Assembly: GCA_002355495.1 (NCBI GenBank)
Contig: AP017424.1
Coordinates: forward strand, 6,327,501-6,391,500
Direction of reading: 5' to 3'
Length of the DNA stretch: 64,000 nt
Source: Streptomyces laurentii
Lineage (GTDB): Bacteria; Actinomycetota; Actinomycetes; Streptomycetales; Streptomycetaceae
Shown: positions 16,881 to 25,631 of the stretch, in pieces
Layout: every line of letters begins with the position of its first letter
How positions within the stretch are numbered: the stretch's first letter is position 1
The notes under the pieces: model-generated
What the model was told of the DNA's origin: nothing
Seen by the model: the letters and a program-made list of their open reading frames with translations, nothing else
Database searches by the model: none
Position numbers and translations under genes: made by a program

Positions 16881-18287
16881 GTGCAGGGTATCGGTTCGCG
16901 TCCCAAGCTCCATGTCTCCGCTGACGGTGCGGGGGTGGTTGCTCACGCCGGGGCACGGTTGCTGGCGGATCTTGCCGATGCCGCCGGGCTGACCGCCGCG
17001 TACTCCACCGCGCTCAGACCACTTCGGCCACGCGGCACCGGTCACGACCCGGGCCGGATCGCCGTTGATCTCGCGGTGATGCTCGCCGACGGCGGCGAGA
17101 CGATCACGGAACTGGCCGTTCTGCGGGACCAGCGCGAGGTGTTCGGCCCGGTCGCCTCCACGCCGACGGCCTGGCGGCTGCTGGCCGCCATCGACGAACG
17201 GGTACTGGACCGGCTGCGATCAGCCCGCGCCCAAGCCCGGGAGGTGGCCTGGCCGCAGGCCGCCGAGCGGGGCGAGGGCATACCCGCAGCCCGGGCCGGG
17301 GGACGTGCACTGCCCGGGCTCGTCCTGGATCTCGACGCCACGCTGATCACCTGCCACTCGCAGAAGGACCAGGCCGCCCCGACCTACAAGGGCGGCTTCG
17401 GCTTCCACCCGCTGATGTGCTTCCTGGCCAACACCGGCGAGGCGATGTCCGGGCGCCTGCGTCCCGGCAACGCCGGAGCCAACACCGCCGCCGATCACAT
17501 CGCGGTGCTGGACGACGCTCTCGCACAGATCCCCGACGCCCACCGGCACGGCACCGACATCCTCGTCCGCACCGACAGCGCAGGATCCGCGAAAGCCTTC
17601 CTCACCCACGTCCGAGACGTGCGGAAACGAGGAATCCGCACCTTCTTCTCCGTCGGATACGCGGTCACCGAGCCGGTCCGCCACGCGATCCGAGCCATGC
17701 CCGACCGTCTCTGGCATCCCGCTCTGGACCAGGACGGCTCGCTCCGTGCCGGCGCCGAGGTCGCCGAGCTGACCGGGATGATGGAGCTGACCGGCTATCC
17801 GGCCGGCACCCGCATCATCGTGCGCCGCGAGCGACCACACCCCGGCGCCCAACTCTCCCTGTTCGACCAGGACGAGGGCCTGCGGCACCAGGTGTTCCTC
17901 ACCGACACCCCTTACTCAGGCCAGGGCTCCGCCCAGTTCCTGGAGGTCCGCCACCGCGGACACGCCACCGTCGAAGACCACATCCGGCGCGGCAAGGACA
18001 CCGGATTCGGCCGCTTCCCCTCCCGCCACTTCGCCATCAACGCGGCCTGGCTCGAACTCAGCCTCGCAGCGATCGACCTCCTCGCCTGGACCCGCGTCCT
18101 GCTGCTGGACGGCGAGCTGGCCGACGCCGAGCCCAAGAAACTCCGCTACCGGCTGCTGCACGTCGCCGCCCGCCTCACCCGCGGCGGCCGCCGCCTCCAC
18201 CTGCGAATCTCCGCCACCTGGCCCTGGCGACACGAACTCGCCGCCGCCTTCCACCGACTCGCGGCCCTGCCCCGCCCGGCCGGCTGA
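16881..18287 (+). CDS. IS1380-family transposase
   Basis: 468 residues, a DDE-type transposase of the IS1380 group. The catalytic acidic residues are visible in context: LVLDLDATLITCHS (first Asp, about 150), DILVRTDSAGSAKAF (second Asp, about 230) and HATVEDHIRRGKDTGFGR (Glu, about 370). The segment YKGGFGFHPLMCFLANTGE is typical of the family. GTG start right after the hairpin. The reading frame is intact and full-length. Confidence 0.93.
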   Translation: MQGIGSRPKLHVSADGAGVVAHAGARLLADLADAAGLTAAYSTALRPLRPRGTGHDPGRIAVDLAVMLADGGETITELAVLRDQREVFGPVASTPTAWRLLAAIDERVLDRLRSARAQAREVAWPQAAERGEGIPAARAGGRALPGLVLDLDATLITCHSQKDQAAPTYKGGFGFHPLMCFLANTGEAMSGRLRPGNAGANTAADHIAVLDDALAQIPDAHRHGTDILVRTDSAGSAKAFLTHVRDVRKRGIRTFFSVGYAVTEPVRHAIRAMPDRLWHPALDQDGSLRAGAEVAELTGMMELTGYPAGTRIIVRRERPHPGAQLSLFDQDEGLRHQVFLTDTPYSGQGSAQFLEVRHRGHATVEDHIRRGKDTGFGRFPSRHFAINAAWLELSLAAIDLLAWTRVLLLDGELADAEPKKLRYRLLHVAARLTRGGRRLHLRISATWPWRHELAAAFHRLAALPRPAG

Positions 18288-18432
18288 CCGGCATGCCCCC
18301 GACCACCCACGACCCGAGGAACCCTGGAGAACCCGACCACCGCGCCGGGCCCTCACCATGCCCACCAACCAGCACCGCCCCCAACGACTCTGCCCGGCTA
18401 CCCAGCAGCCGCAACTGAAACGGCGAGGTTAA

Positions 18433-18770
18433 GATCGCGGTGAACGATCGCGTATTCGTCGCGGCTAAAACGTTTGCAGAAAGTGCCGTTGATCGTGTCG
18501 CTCGGGGTGGCCGGCATCAGCACCACCGCGATCAGCGGAGGGGGTTGATGATGCCTACCGCCGCGACCCCGACATCTGTCTCTCGGCTCACCTGTCGCTG
18601 CCTCATCGGTAGCGGCCCCGTCCACCCCCGCCACGGCAGGCTTTCCCACCTGCTTGGAGCGCCGCAACGGAGGCTCCGATCCAGTAGACGCCTTGTGCCG
18701 GCCACTCGCCCGACGAACGAAAAGCGCGATTGTGGACCACCCGGAAAGTGATGACATCGGATGCGCCGGA
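18433..18770. other. 338-bp region right of the IS element
   Basis: No gene I can support. Open frames exist on both strands (e.g. 18440-18751 plus, 18398-18778 minus, which even crosses the IS end) but lack ribosome sites and codon bias. The minus frame contains a protein-like stretch (PATPSDTINGTFCKRFSRDE) that may be a relic of the gene interrupted or deleted on IS arrival. Confidence 0.35.
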
Positions 18771-20225
18771 TCACTCACCCGGGGGTGGGATGTTCGCGCC
18801 GCCGGCGCCGGTCGGCGAGGTACGGGCGGTCGCCGGCCCCGTGTCGAGGAACTCCCGGATGGCGAAGCCGACCAGCACCACGACGACGATCCACATCACC
18901 ACCGCCGCGGTCGGGTAGCTCCACGTCGCGAGGACGACGGCCGCCACGGTGAGGATCGCGGCCCCGATCCAACGCTTGTACCGGTTCACGAAGCGGCCGA
19001 CCGGCCCGAGGCGGAGCCCGTGCGCCGTCGAGACCTCACGCAGCGCGCCGATCGCCGATGCGCAGGCGGTGCGGATCGCGACGGCGACTCTCGACGGGCC
19101 GATCAGGAAGGCTCCGACGGCCGTCACCAGTGCTGTCACACCGACGGCGCGGATGCTCGCGCGCAGGAAGCGGATCAGGGCGTCGTAGATCGAGCCGGCG
19201 GCGGCCTGGGACGCTCCCGGTGGCAGGTGATCGAGGTACAAGGACCGGAAGACCGTCAGGACGACGCCCAGGAGGAGCATGGCGACGGCCACCCCGGCCG
19301 CCGCGCCGATCAGGCCGCGCCGTCGGTTCACGGCGGTGAACACGCCGGCGGCGGCGACCAGCACGGCGATGATCGGCAGCCAGGTGCCCATGATCTGCAG
19401 GAGCCGGAAGTAGGTCTTGACCTTGCCGATGTCCTTCGAGGCGAACACCACGAAGTTGGTGTGCACCTCCGGGATCTTCGCCGCGGGGCCGAAGCCGGAG
19501 CTCACCAGCTCGTCCTTCACCTTGGCGACGAACGGCCCGATGTCGATGGCGACCTGGTTGTTCTCCAGCGAGATCGCGCCGCCGCCCTTGCCGGTCAGCG
19601 CCTTGTCGAGCGAGGCGTGTGCCGCCCGGTTGGCGTCGGCCCACAGGGTCGCGAACTGGTCGCTGGTCACCACCTTGTTCACGGTGCCGCTGACCAGCTG
19701 GGTGAGGCCGTTGGTGATCGGCCCGGTCAGGTCGCCGATCAGCTTGCTGAGCCGGGGCGGCGCACCCTGCTCGGCGGCGGCCTTGGAGAGCTGGCCCACC
19801 AGGGCCTTCACGTCGATGTGGGACAGGACCTCCGAGGTGACCCGGCTGGTGACCGCGGCCTGGACGTCGGGGTCGCTCGCCAGCGGCGCGACCGTGGCGA
19901 CGTACCGGTCGGTGTCGCCGACGATCGAGTCGGTCCACACCGCGACGACCGCGAGCAGCGCCAGCAGGGAGGAGATGACGATCAGGACGACCGAGCCGGA
20001 CGTCCGAAGAAGGTGGTGACGCGCCCGGGGTGGTGGTTTCGATGCCTCGAGCGCGGCGAGCCGCTGCCGCAGCTCATCGAGCTCGGTGCGGTCGCCCGCA
20101 GTGCCCCGGGGCTCGGGCGCGGAGTGTGCGGGCCGGCCGGTTCCGGGCGGTTCGCTGTCGGGACGGCCCTGCTGCGGGCTGTCGCCCGTCGGATCGGAAG
20201 CCGGGTCGGGTGTGCCGCTCGGCAT
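18771..20225 (-). CDS. Large integral membrane protein of unknown function
   Basis: 484 residues. A hydrophilic Pro/Gly-rich cytoplasmic N-terminus with a short coiled coil (TELDELRQRLAALEAS), helix 1 (VVLIVISSLLALLAVVAVW), a large external domain of about 220 residues with VGDTDRYVATVAPLASDPDVQ and repeated amphipathic helices, then four or five further helices (GTWLPIIAVLVAAAGVFTAV, LIGAAAGVAVAMLLLGVVLT, AVGVTALVTAVGAFLIG, AAVVMWIVVVVLVGFAI). The domain order is common in actinobacterial hypothetical membrane proteins. ATG 20225 is preceded by GGGAG. Function unknown. Confidence 0.85.
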   Translation of the reverse strand: MPSGTPDPASDPTGDSPQQGRPDSEPPGTGRPAHSAPEPRGTAGDRTELDELRQRLAALEASKPPPRARHHLLRTSGSVVLIVISSLLALLAVVAVWTDSIVGDTDRYVATVAPLASDPDVQAAVTSRVTSEVLSHIDVKALVGQLSKAAAEQGAPPRLSKLIGDLTGPITNGLTQLVSGTVNKVVTSDQFATLWADANRAAHASLDKALTGKGGGAISLENNQVAIDIGPFVAKVKDELVSSGFGPAAKIPEVHTNFVVFASKDIGKVKTYFRLLQIMGTWLPIIAVLVAAAGVFTAVNRRRGLIGAAAGVAVAMLLLGVVLTVFRSLYLDHLPPGASQAAAGSIYDALIRFLRASIRAVGVTALVTAVGAFLIGPSRVAVAIRTACASAIGALREVSTAHGLRLGPVGRFVNRYKRWIGAAILTVAAVVLATWSYPTAAVVMWIVVVVLVGFAIREFLDTGPATARTSPTGAGGANIPPPGE

Positions 20226-20444
20226 GGCATCTCCCTGCGTCGGGTCCTCTGACAGAGGCGGGGGCGGCGGTCGCACTGACATCGCACCCGCTCCAGGAGA
20301 TACCGTGAGTGACACCCGTGCCACCGCTTGTGCTCGCTCGGGTGAACTCGCCCTCCGCGCGCTGCGACCGCCGCCCGAAAGCGGACGGGAGGCGGCGGCC
20401 GGGCACGTGCGGAGGACCGCTGTGTGTCGCGCCGGTCCGGGAGC

Positions 20445-20925
20445 GGGGACGGCTGTGCGATCCACAGCATGCCGTCGTCGTCGACGCTCATGCCGTCCGG
20501 CCACACCCCGTCTTCGCGGAAGTCGAGGAAGCGTCGCCGGTCGCTCAGGGTGCCGGTTCCGACGTCGAGGTCGAAGACGTCGACGATCATGATGGTGGTG
20601 TCGGCGAGGTGCAGGCGCCCTGCCGGTTCGTCGAGGGCGGGTCCGCCGGAGCAGCCTCGGACGAGCGAGTGCCGTCCACCGCTACCGTCCCGACGGCACC
20701 TTCGACGGAGCCGCGTCAGCCACGCGGACCACCCGGACGTCGTCGACCCGGTACAGCGCGGCGTTGCGCGGTTGTTTGTCGTAGGCCATGGTCCCGACCC
20801 AGGCCCATCCTCGGCTATCGGTCTTGGCGTCGTTCGCGCGGTTCTCGGGCGTGTTCTGCTCGATCGCCGCACACAGGTCGGTCGCCCCCGTGGTCCGGTC
20901 GAGGACCCGGGCCAAGGAGGTATGT
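20445..20925 (-). pseudogene. SMP-30/gluconolactonase-like gene relic
   Basis: Two pieces in different minus-strand frames match the six-bladed SMP-30/LRE family: first NRANDAKTDSRGWAWVGTMAYD...NAALYRVD (about 20910-20690), then after a frame change LHLADTTIMIVDVFDLDVGTGTLSDRRRF...PDGMSVDDDGMLWIA (about 20620-20450). The N-terminal blades and the last blades are missing. The family hydrolyses lactones with a divalent metal. This copy is broken by at least one frameshift and truncated at both ends. Confidence 0.72.
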
Positions 20926-21136
20926 GCCGGCCGGTGTGCATCCGTTCTCCTCGTTGAACAGGAGCCGGCCCGGCCAGGCAGGCGGTCTCGCGCCTCGTTA
21001 CAGAGGAGGGGGGATCAAATCGGTGGTGTCGGGCCTCGGGGCGGGTTATGTTTCTCCCGTCCTCGGAAGTTGGGCGGTGTGCCCCTTCCCGAGCCAATGT
21101 CAGTACGTGGAAAAGAAGCAGGAGGTGAGGACATTG

Positions 21137-21208
21137 ATGACTGTCACCGTGACGGGCTCTGCCCGCATTCAGGAGTTCATCGTTCCCACCCCTGTGGTCT
21201 CCGGCTGA
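21137..21208 (+). CDS. 23-residue ORF upstream of rsgA with strong ribosome site
   Basis: Encodes MTVTVTGSARIQEF...TPVVSG, preceded at ideal spacing by AGGAGGTGAGG. It ends 61 bases before the rsgA start. It may be a small leader ORF that sets rsgA translation or a stray micro-protein. No domain is recognisable. Confidence 0.35.
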   Translation: MTVTVTGSARIQEFIVPTPVVSG

Positions 21209-21269
21209 CACCCATACGATCCGCGCGCCTGGAGCGCGCCGCCGGGGCCACCCTTTGAAGGGTTTCCCC

Positions 21270-22388
21270 TTGTTCCACGCTTCGCTCCACTCTTCCTCCT
21301 CCGCTGCCCAGCACCCGCTCGTCGTGTACGGGTGGGACGACGACTGGGCGGCCGCGTTCGCCCCGTACGCCGCGCAGGGCCTGCTGCCCGGGCGGGTCGT
21401 CCGGGTCGACCGGGGGCAGTGCGACGTCATGACGCCCGAGGGCCTCGTGCGCGCCGACACCGCGTTCGTCACCCCGCACGACCCGATGCGGGTGGTCTGC
21501 ACCGGTGACTGGGCGGCCGTCGACCCCGACGGGATCGGCGACCCCCGGTACGTACGCGCCTACCTGCCGCGCCGGACCGCGTTCGCCCGCTCCACCTCCT
21601 CCAAGCGCTCCGAAGGCCAGATCCTCGCCGCCAACGTCGACCACGCGATCATCGTCGTGTCGCTCGCCGTCGAGCTGGACCTGGGCCGGATCGAACGCTT
21701 CCTCGCCCTCGCCTGGGAGTCCGGCGCGCAGCCGCTCGTCGTCCTGAGCAAGGCGGACCTGGTGCCCGACCCGGTCGGCCTGTCCTATCTCGTCGAGGAC
21801 GTCGAGACCGTCGCCCCCGGCGTCCAGGTCCTGGCGGTCAGCTCGCACACCGGCGACGGCCTCGACACACTCCAGGCGGTCGCCGCCGGCGGCACGGCCG
21901 TGCTGCTCGGGGTCTCCGGCGCGGGCAAGTCGACCCTCGCCAACACGCTCCTCGGCCTCGACGCCATGGAGGTCCAGGCCACCCGCGACGCCGACGGCAA
22001 GGGCCGGCACACCACGACCACCCGCAACCTGCTCGCCCTGCCCGCCGGCGGCGTCCTCATCGACACGCCCGGACTGCGCGGGGTCGGCCTGTGGGACGCG
22101 GAGGCCGGAGTCGGCCAGGTCTTCTCCGAGATCGACGACCTGGCGGCGTCCTGCCGCTTCCCCGACTGCGCCCACGAGGCGGAGCCGGGCTGCGCCGTGA
22201 CCGCCGCCATCGCCGACGGCACCCTCCCGGAACGCCGCCTTGACAGCTACCGCAAGCTGCTGCGCGAGAACCAGCGGCTGGCCGCCAAGACCGACGCCCG
22301 CATGCGTCACGAGATGCGGAAGGTCTACAAGCAGCGGGGCATGGAAGGCCGCGCCGCGATGGACATCAAGCAGGGCCGCTTCCGCTGA
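21270..22388 (+). CDS. rsgA: Ribosome small-subunit-dependent GTPase RsgA
   Basis: A circularly permuted GTPase that helps late 30S subunit maturation. Visible in permuted order: OB-fold N-terminus (LLPGRVVRVDRGQCDV), G4 LSKADL (about 160), G1 P-loop GVSGAGKST (about 215), G2 TTTTRN, G3 DTPG (about 265), then the C-terminal zinc site CRFPDCAHEAEPGC (Cys-Cys-His-Cys). About 372 residues. I prefer TTG 21270, which has GAAGGG seven bases upstream; a TTG at 21255 adds five residues but lacks a ribosome site. Monocistronic with a short leader ORF before it. Confidence 0.95.
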   Translation: MFHASLHSSSSAAQHPLVVYGWDDDWAAAFAPYAAQGLLPGRVVRVDRGQCDVMTPEGLVRADTAFVTPHDPMRVVCTGDWAAVDPDGIGDPRYVRAYLPRRTAFARSTSSKRSEGQILAANVDHAIIVVSLAVELDLGRIERFLALAWESGAQPLVVLSKADLVPDPVGLSYLVEDVETVAPGVQVLAVSSHTGDGLDTLQAVAAGGTAVLLGVSGAGKSTLANTLLGLDAMEVQATRDADGKGRHTTTTRNLLALPAGGVLIDTPGLRGVGLWDAEAGVGQVFSEIDDLAASCRFPDCAHEAEPGCAVTAAIADGTLPERRLDSYRKLLRENQRLAAKTDARMRHEMRKVYKQRGMEGRAAMDIKQGRFR

Positions 22389-22399
22389 CGGCCGCCGGT

Positions 22400-22427
22400 C
22401 GTCAGCCGTCAGCCGTCAGCCGTCAGC
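22400..22427. repeat. Four tandem copies of CGTCAGC after rsgA
   Basis: Exact 7-bp units, four in a row, 12 bases after the rsgA stop. A likely site of slippage variation; no function suggested. Confidence 0.8.
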
Positions 22428-22506
22428 CGAGGGTGGAGGCCGCCCCCTCGGTCTCCGTGTCCGAAATCCGCCAGCCCGGCCCCGGTGGGCCGCGCACACT
22501 GGAAGC

Positions 22507-23958
22507 ATGACGGACACGAAGACCGAGGTGGCGGCGGGTACGGCGGGTGCCCTGGAGGCGGTGGGGGCGACCGGTGTGACCGGCGCGCCGCTGGACGAGG
22601 AGACCCGGTACCGGGCGGTCGGCAGCCGGGACGCCCGCTTCGACGGGGTCTTCTTCTTCGGCGTCGCCACCACCGGCATCTACTGCCGGCCCAGCTGCCC
22701 CGCCGTCACCCCCAAACGCCGCAACGTCAGCTTCTACCCGACCGCCGCCGCCGCGCAGGCGCACGGCTTCCGGGCCTGCCGCCGGTGCCGGCCCGACGCC
22801 GTGCCCGGTTCGCCCGAGTGGAACGTCCGCGCGGACGTCGTCGGCCGCGCCATGCGGATGATCGGCGACGGCGTCGTGGACCGCGAAGGCGTCCCCGGAC
22901 TCGCCGGACGGCTCGGCTACAGCACCCGGCAGGTCCAGCGGCAGCTCACCGCGGAGCTGGGCGCCGGACCCGTCGCGCTGGCGCGCGCCCAGCGCGCGCA
23001 CACCGCGCGCGTGCTCCTCCAGACCACCGAGCTGCCCGTCACCGAGATCGCCTTCGCCTCCGGATTCGCCAGCGTCCGGCAGTTCAACGCCACCATCCGC
23101 GCCGTCTACGCCCGCACCCCCACCGCCCTGCGCGCCGAATCAGGCACGGGCACCGGGACCACCGCCGACACGCGTACGGGCACGAACGCGCGTACCGCCC
23201 TCGCCGCCGGAGTACCGCTGCGGCTCGCCCACCGGGGGCCGTACGCCGCACGGGAAGTCTTCGACCTGCTGGCCGCCGAAGCCGTACCCGGCATCGAGGA
23301 AGTCGTCGGCGCACCCGGCACCCGCACCTACCGGCGCACCCTGCGCCTGCCCTACGGCACCGGCCTCGTCTCCGTCGACGAACACTCCCCGGGCCCCTGG
23401 CTCGACGCCCGCATCCGGCTCACCGAACTCCGCGACCTCGCCACCGCCGTCCAGCGGCTCCGCCGGCTCCTCGACCTCGACGCCGACCCGTACGCCGTCG
23501 CCGAACGTCTCGGCGCCGACCCCGTACTCGCCGCCGAAGTCGCCGCGCGCCCCGGCGTACGCTCCCCGGGAACGGCCGAACCCGAGGAGTTCGCGATCCG
23601 CACCCTCGTCGGCCCCGCCGAAGCCGCCCGGCTCGTCACGCGCCACGGACTTCCGCTCGACACCCCCTGCGGCGGCCTCACCCATGTCTTCCCCGCGCCC
23701 GCCGAACTGACCGCCCACCCCGTCGCCGGCCCGCTCGCCCGCGCCCTCGCCGACGACACCGTACGGCTCGACCCGGGCGCCGACCGGGACGCGTCCGCGG
23801 CGGCGCTGGCGGGGGTTCCAGGGGTCGGGGCGGAGGCGGTGGCGGCGATTCGGGTGCGGGCGCTGGGGGATCCGGACGTGGCGGTGCCGGGGGTGAGGGG
23901 GCGGGAGGAGTGGCGGCCGTGGCGGTCGTATGCGGCGCGGTATCTGGGGCGCGGGTGA
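22507..23958 (+). CDS. Ada-AlkA bifunctional alkylation repair protein; glycosylase part shortened
   Basis: 483 residues in three parts: Ada zinc domain with the methyl-accepting Cys cluster (GIYCRPSCPAVTPKRRNV...FRACRRCRP, about 55-100), AraC-type helix-turn-helix (about 115-200), and an AlkA-like DNA glycosylase (about 235-483). The glycosylase helix-hairpin-helix reads PGVGAEAVAAIRVRALGDPD, then jumps in about 12 residues to EEWRPWRSYAARYL, where family members have about 45 residues carrying the catalytic Asp. Glycosylase activity is therefore doubtful, while the Ada and regulatory parts look intact. A Thr/Gly-rich linker (GTGTGTTADTRTGTN) is unusual. Confidence 0.88.
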   Translation: MTDTKTEVAAGTAGALEAVGATGVTGAPLDEETRYRAVGSRDARFDGVFFFGVATTGIYCRPSCPAVTPKRRNVSFYPTAAAAQAHGFRACRRCRPDAVPGSPEWNVRADVVGRAMRMIGDGVVDREGVPGLAGRLGYSTRQVQRQLTAELGAGPVALARAQRAHTARVLLQTTELPVTEIAFASGFASVRQFNATIRAVYARTPTALRAESGTGTGTTADTRTGTNARTALAAGVPLRLAHRGPYAAREVFDLLAAEAVPGIEEVVGAPGTRTYRRTLRLPYGTGLVSVDEHSPGPWLDARIRLTELRDLATAVQRLRRLLDLDADPYAVAERLGADPVLAAEVAARPGVRSPGTAEPEEFAIRTLVGPAEAARLVTRHGLPLDTPCGGLTHVFPAPAELTAHPVAGPLARALADDTVRLDPGADRDASAAALAGVPGVGAEAVAAIRVRALGDPDVAVPGVRGREEWRPWRSYAARYLGRG

Positions 23959-24033
23959 AGTGGTGTGGGGCGCGAGTGCGGGGGAGGGGCAGTTCTTCTA
24001 TGGGACGGCTTGGTCAGTACGCGTGGTCGGCCG

Positions 24034-24861
24034 TCACGTCCGCCGAGAGGTCCAGGTGGTGGCGGGCCGCTTCGGGGAGAGGGACATGAGTGTTGCCGTG
24101 AGGGCGTCCACGGCGGCGAGGTGGGCGATGCGGCTGGCGGAGGTTTCCAGGCCGAAGACGAGGTCCTGGCCGCCCGCCACGAGGACGTGGGTGCTGCTCT
24201 CGCTCAGGGGTGAGCGGGCGTAGCTGGTGAGGGCGATCACCGCGGCCCCTGCGGTACGGGCCCGGCGGGCGGTGTCCACCGTGGTGCGGGTGGCGCCGGT
24301 GTGGCTGATGGCGAGGCAGACGCCGTCGGGCGGGAGCTGGCCCGCGGCGAGCTGGGCGGTGAGCGGGTCTGAGGGGGCGTCGACCGGGCAGCCCAGGGCC
24401 CGCAGCCGGTAGGCGACGTCCAGGGCGACGGCCGCCGAGAGTCCGGCTCCGGCGACGACCACGCGCGGGGCCGCGCGCAGGGCCGCGGCCGCTGCCGCGA
24501 GCACGGTGGTGTCGAGGGTCGCCGCGAGGCCGTCCAGGGCCTCCCGGGAGGCGCGCACCGTGGCGGTGAGCGCCTGGGCCGCCGGGTCGTCCGGCGTCTG
24601 CGGGGGCGGGTCGGCGGCGATCCGGGCGGCCTCGATCTTCAGTTCCTGGAAGCCCCGGAAGCCGAGCCGCTGGCAGGCGCGTACGACGGTCGAGGACGCC
24701 GTGCCGGCCAGCGCGGCCACGTCGCTGACGCTCAGGTGGACCAGGGCCGGGCCCTGGTCCAGGACCACCCGTGCCACCCGGGCCTCCGTCTCGCGCAGCT
24801 CCGGCAGCCGGGCGCGGATCCGGGCGGTGAGGCGACCCCCGCTTTCGGAACGATGGCCCAC
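24034..24861 (-). CDS. MurR/RpiR-family transcriptional regulator with SIS domain
   Basis: About 275 residues. N-terminal RpiR helix-turn-helix (VSDVAALAGTASSTVVRACQRLGFRGFQELK, shown here only as landmarks: AGTASSTVVRACQRLGF) followed by a SIS sugar-phosphate-binding domain (APRVVVAGAGLSAAVALDVA, CLAISHTGATRTTVDTARRA). Such regulators sense phosphosugars. The GTG at 24861 overlaps the ATG of the divergent EamA gene, leaving no room for a promoter between them; see findings. Confidence 0.87.
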   Translation of the reverse strand: MGHRSESGGRLTARIRARLPELRETEARVARVVLDQGPALVHLSVSDVAALAGTASSTVVRACQRLGFRGFQELKIEAARIAADPPPQTPDDPAAQALTATVRASREALDGLAATLDTTVLAAAAAALRAAPRVVVAGAGLSAAVALDVAYRLRALGCPVDAPSDPLTAQLAAGQLPPDGVCLAISHTGATRTTVDTARRARTAGAAVIALTSYARSPLSESSTHVLVAGGQDLVFGLETSASRIAHLAAVDALTATLMSLSPKRPATTWTSRRT

Positions 24862-25626
24862 CGGATCCCCGACAAACTCGTCGGCTTCGCCCTCATCAAC
24901 TGCGGCTACACCCTCTGCGCCGCCGTCCTCGTCCGTTTCACCCCGGTCCCGCCGGCCGCCGCCTGGCCGTTCATCGCCGCCTCGGCCGCGCTCGAAGTGG
25001 CCTCGCACCTGTTCCTGCTGCGTGCCTACCAGCTCGGCGACTTCGGGCAGATGTACCCGCTCGCCCGGGGTCTCGCGCCGCTGCTCGTCGCCGTCGCCTC
25101 GGTCACCCTGCTCGGCGGCGGCCTCACGCTGCCGCAGGCCCTGGGGGTGCTGCTGGTGTCCGGCGGGCTCGGCGCGCTCGCCCTCGGGTCCGGCCGCGTC
25201 GGGCGGGCCCAGCTGCCCGCCCTGGGCGCCGCGGTCGGCACGGGCGTGCTCATCGCCGCGTACACGCTCGTCGACAGCTCCGGCGTCCGGCACGCCGACG
25301 ACACCCTCGCGTACATCGCCTGGCTCTTCCTTCTACAGGGCCCCATCCTGCCGCTGGTCGCGCTCGCCCGGCGGCGCGGCGCCCTGTTCGCCCAGGTCAG
25401 GCCCGTGCTCGGGACCGGGCTTACCGGCGGGGTGCTGTCCATGGCCGCGTACGGGCTGGTCATCTGGGCCCAGGCGCACGGTGACGTCGCCTCCGTGGCC
25501 GCCCTGCGCGAGACCGGCATCCTCGTCGCCGCCGTCATCGCCACCCTGTTCTTCCGCGAACCCTTCGGACGGCTGCGGCTGATCGCCGGCGCCGTGATGC
25601 TGACCGGGATCGGGCTCCTGCGCTGA
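24853..25626 (+). CDS. EamA/DMT-family transporter, N-terminus truncated
   Basis: 257 residues, nine predicted helices of the ten expected. It enters the family alignment at KLVGFALINCGYTLCAAVLV, which corresponds to helix 2; the first helix (usually ending HAxWN) is absent. Helix and loop motifs after this are normal (HLFLLRAYQLGDFGQMYPLARG, VAALRETGILVAAVIATLFF). The start ATG lies inside the first codons of the opposite RpiR gene. Probable loss of the 5' end by deletion; possibly non-functional or needing another start. Confidence 0.75.
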   Translation: MAHRIPDKLVGFALINCGYTLCAAVLVRFTPVPPAAAWPFIAASAALEVASHLFLLRAYQLGDFGQMYPLARGLAPLLVAVASVTLLGGGLTLPQALGVLLVSGGLGALALGSGRVGRAQLPALGAAVGTGVLIAAYTLVDSSGVRHADDTLAYIAWLFLLQGPILPLVALARRRGALFAQVRPVLGTGLTGGVLSMAAYGLVIWAQAHGDVASVAALRETGILVAAVIATLFFREPFGRLRLIAGAVMLTGIGLLR

Positions 25627-25631
25627 CGCCG

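Larger units (their letters stand above)
16757..18432 (+). mobile_element. IS1380-family insertion sequence, complete
   Basis: About 1.68 kb with one transposase gene. Terminal inverted repeats are TTAACCTCGCCGTTTCA on the left (16757-16773) and its exact complement on the right (18416-18432), 17/17. Flanks are GACCGC on the left and GATCGC on the right, a near-match that could be an imperfect target duplication. A 12-bp perfect hairpin precedes the transposase. With an intact gene and perfect ends it could still be mobile. Confidence 0.92.

Noticed and set aside
18398..18778. 126-codon minus-strand ORF overlapping the IS right end
   Set aside because: It runs into the IS terminal repeat, so at most part is a relic; no support as a gene.
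22400..22427. Tandem CGTCAGC repeats as a CRISPR-like or regulatory array
   Set aside because: Units are 7 bp with no spacers; simple slippage repeat.
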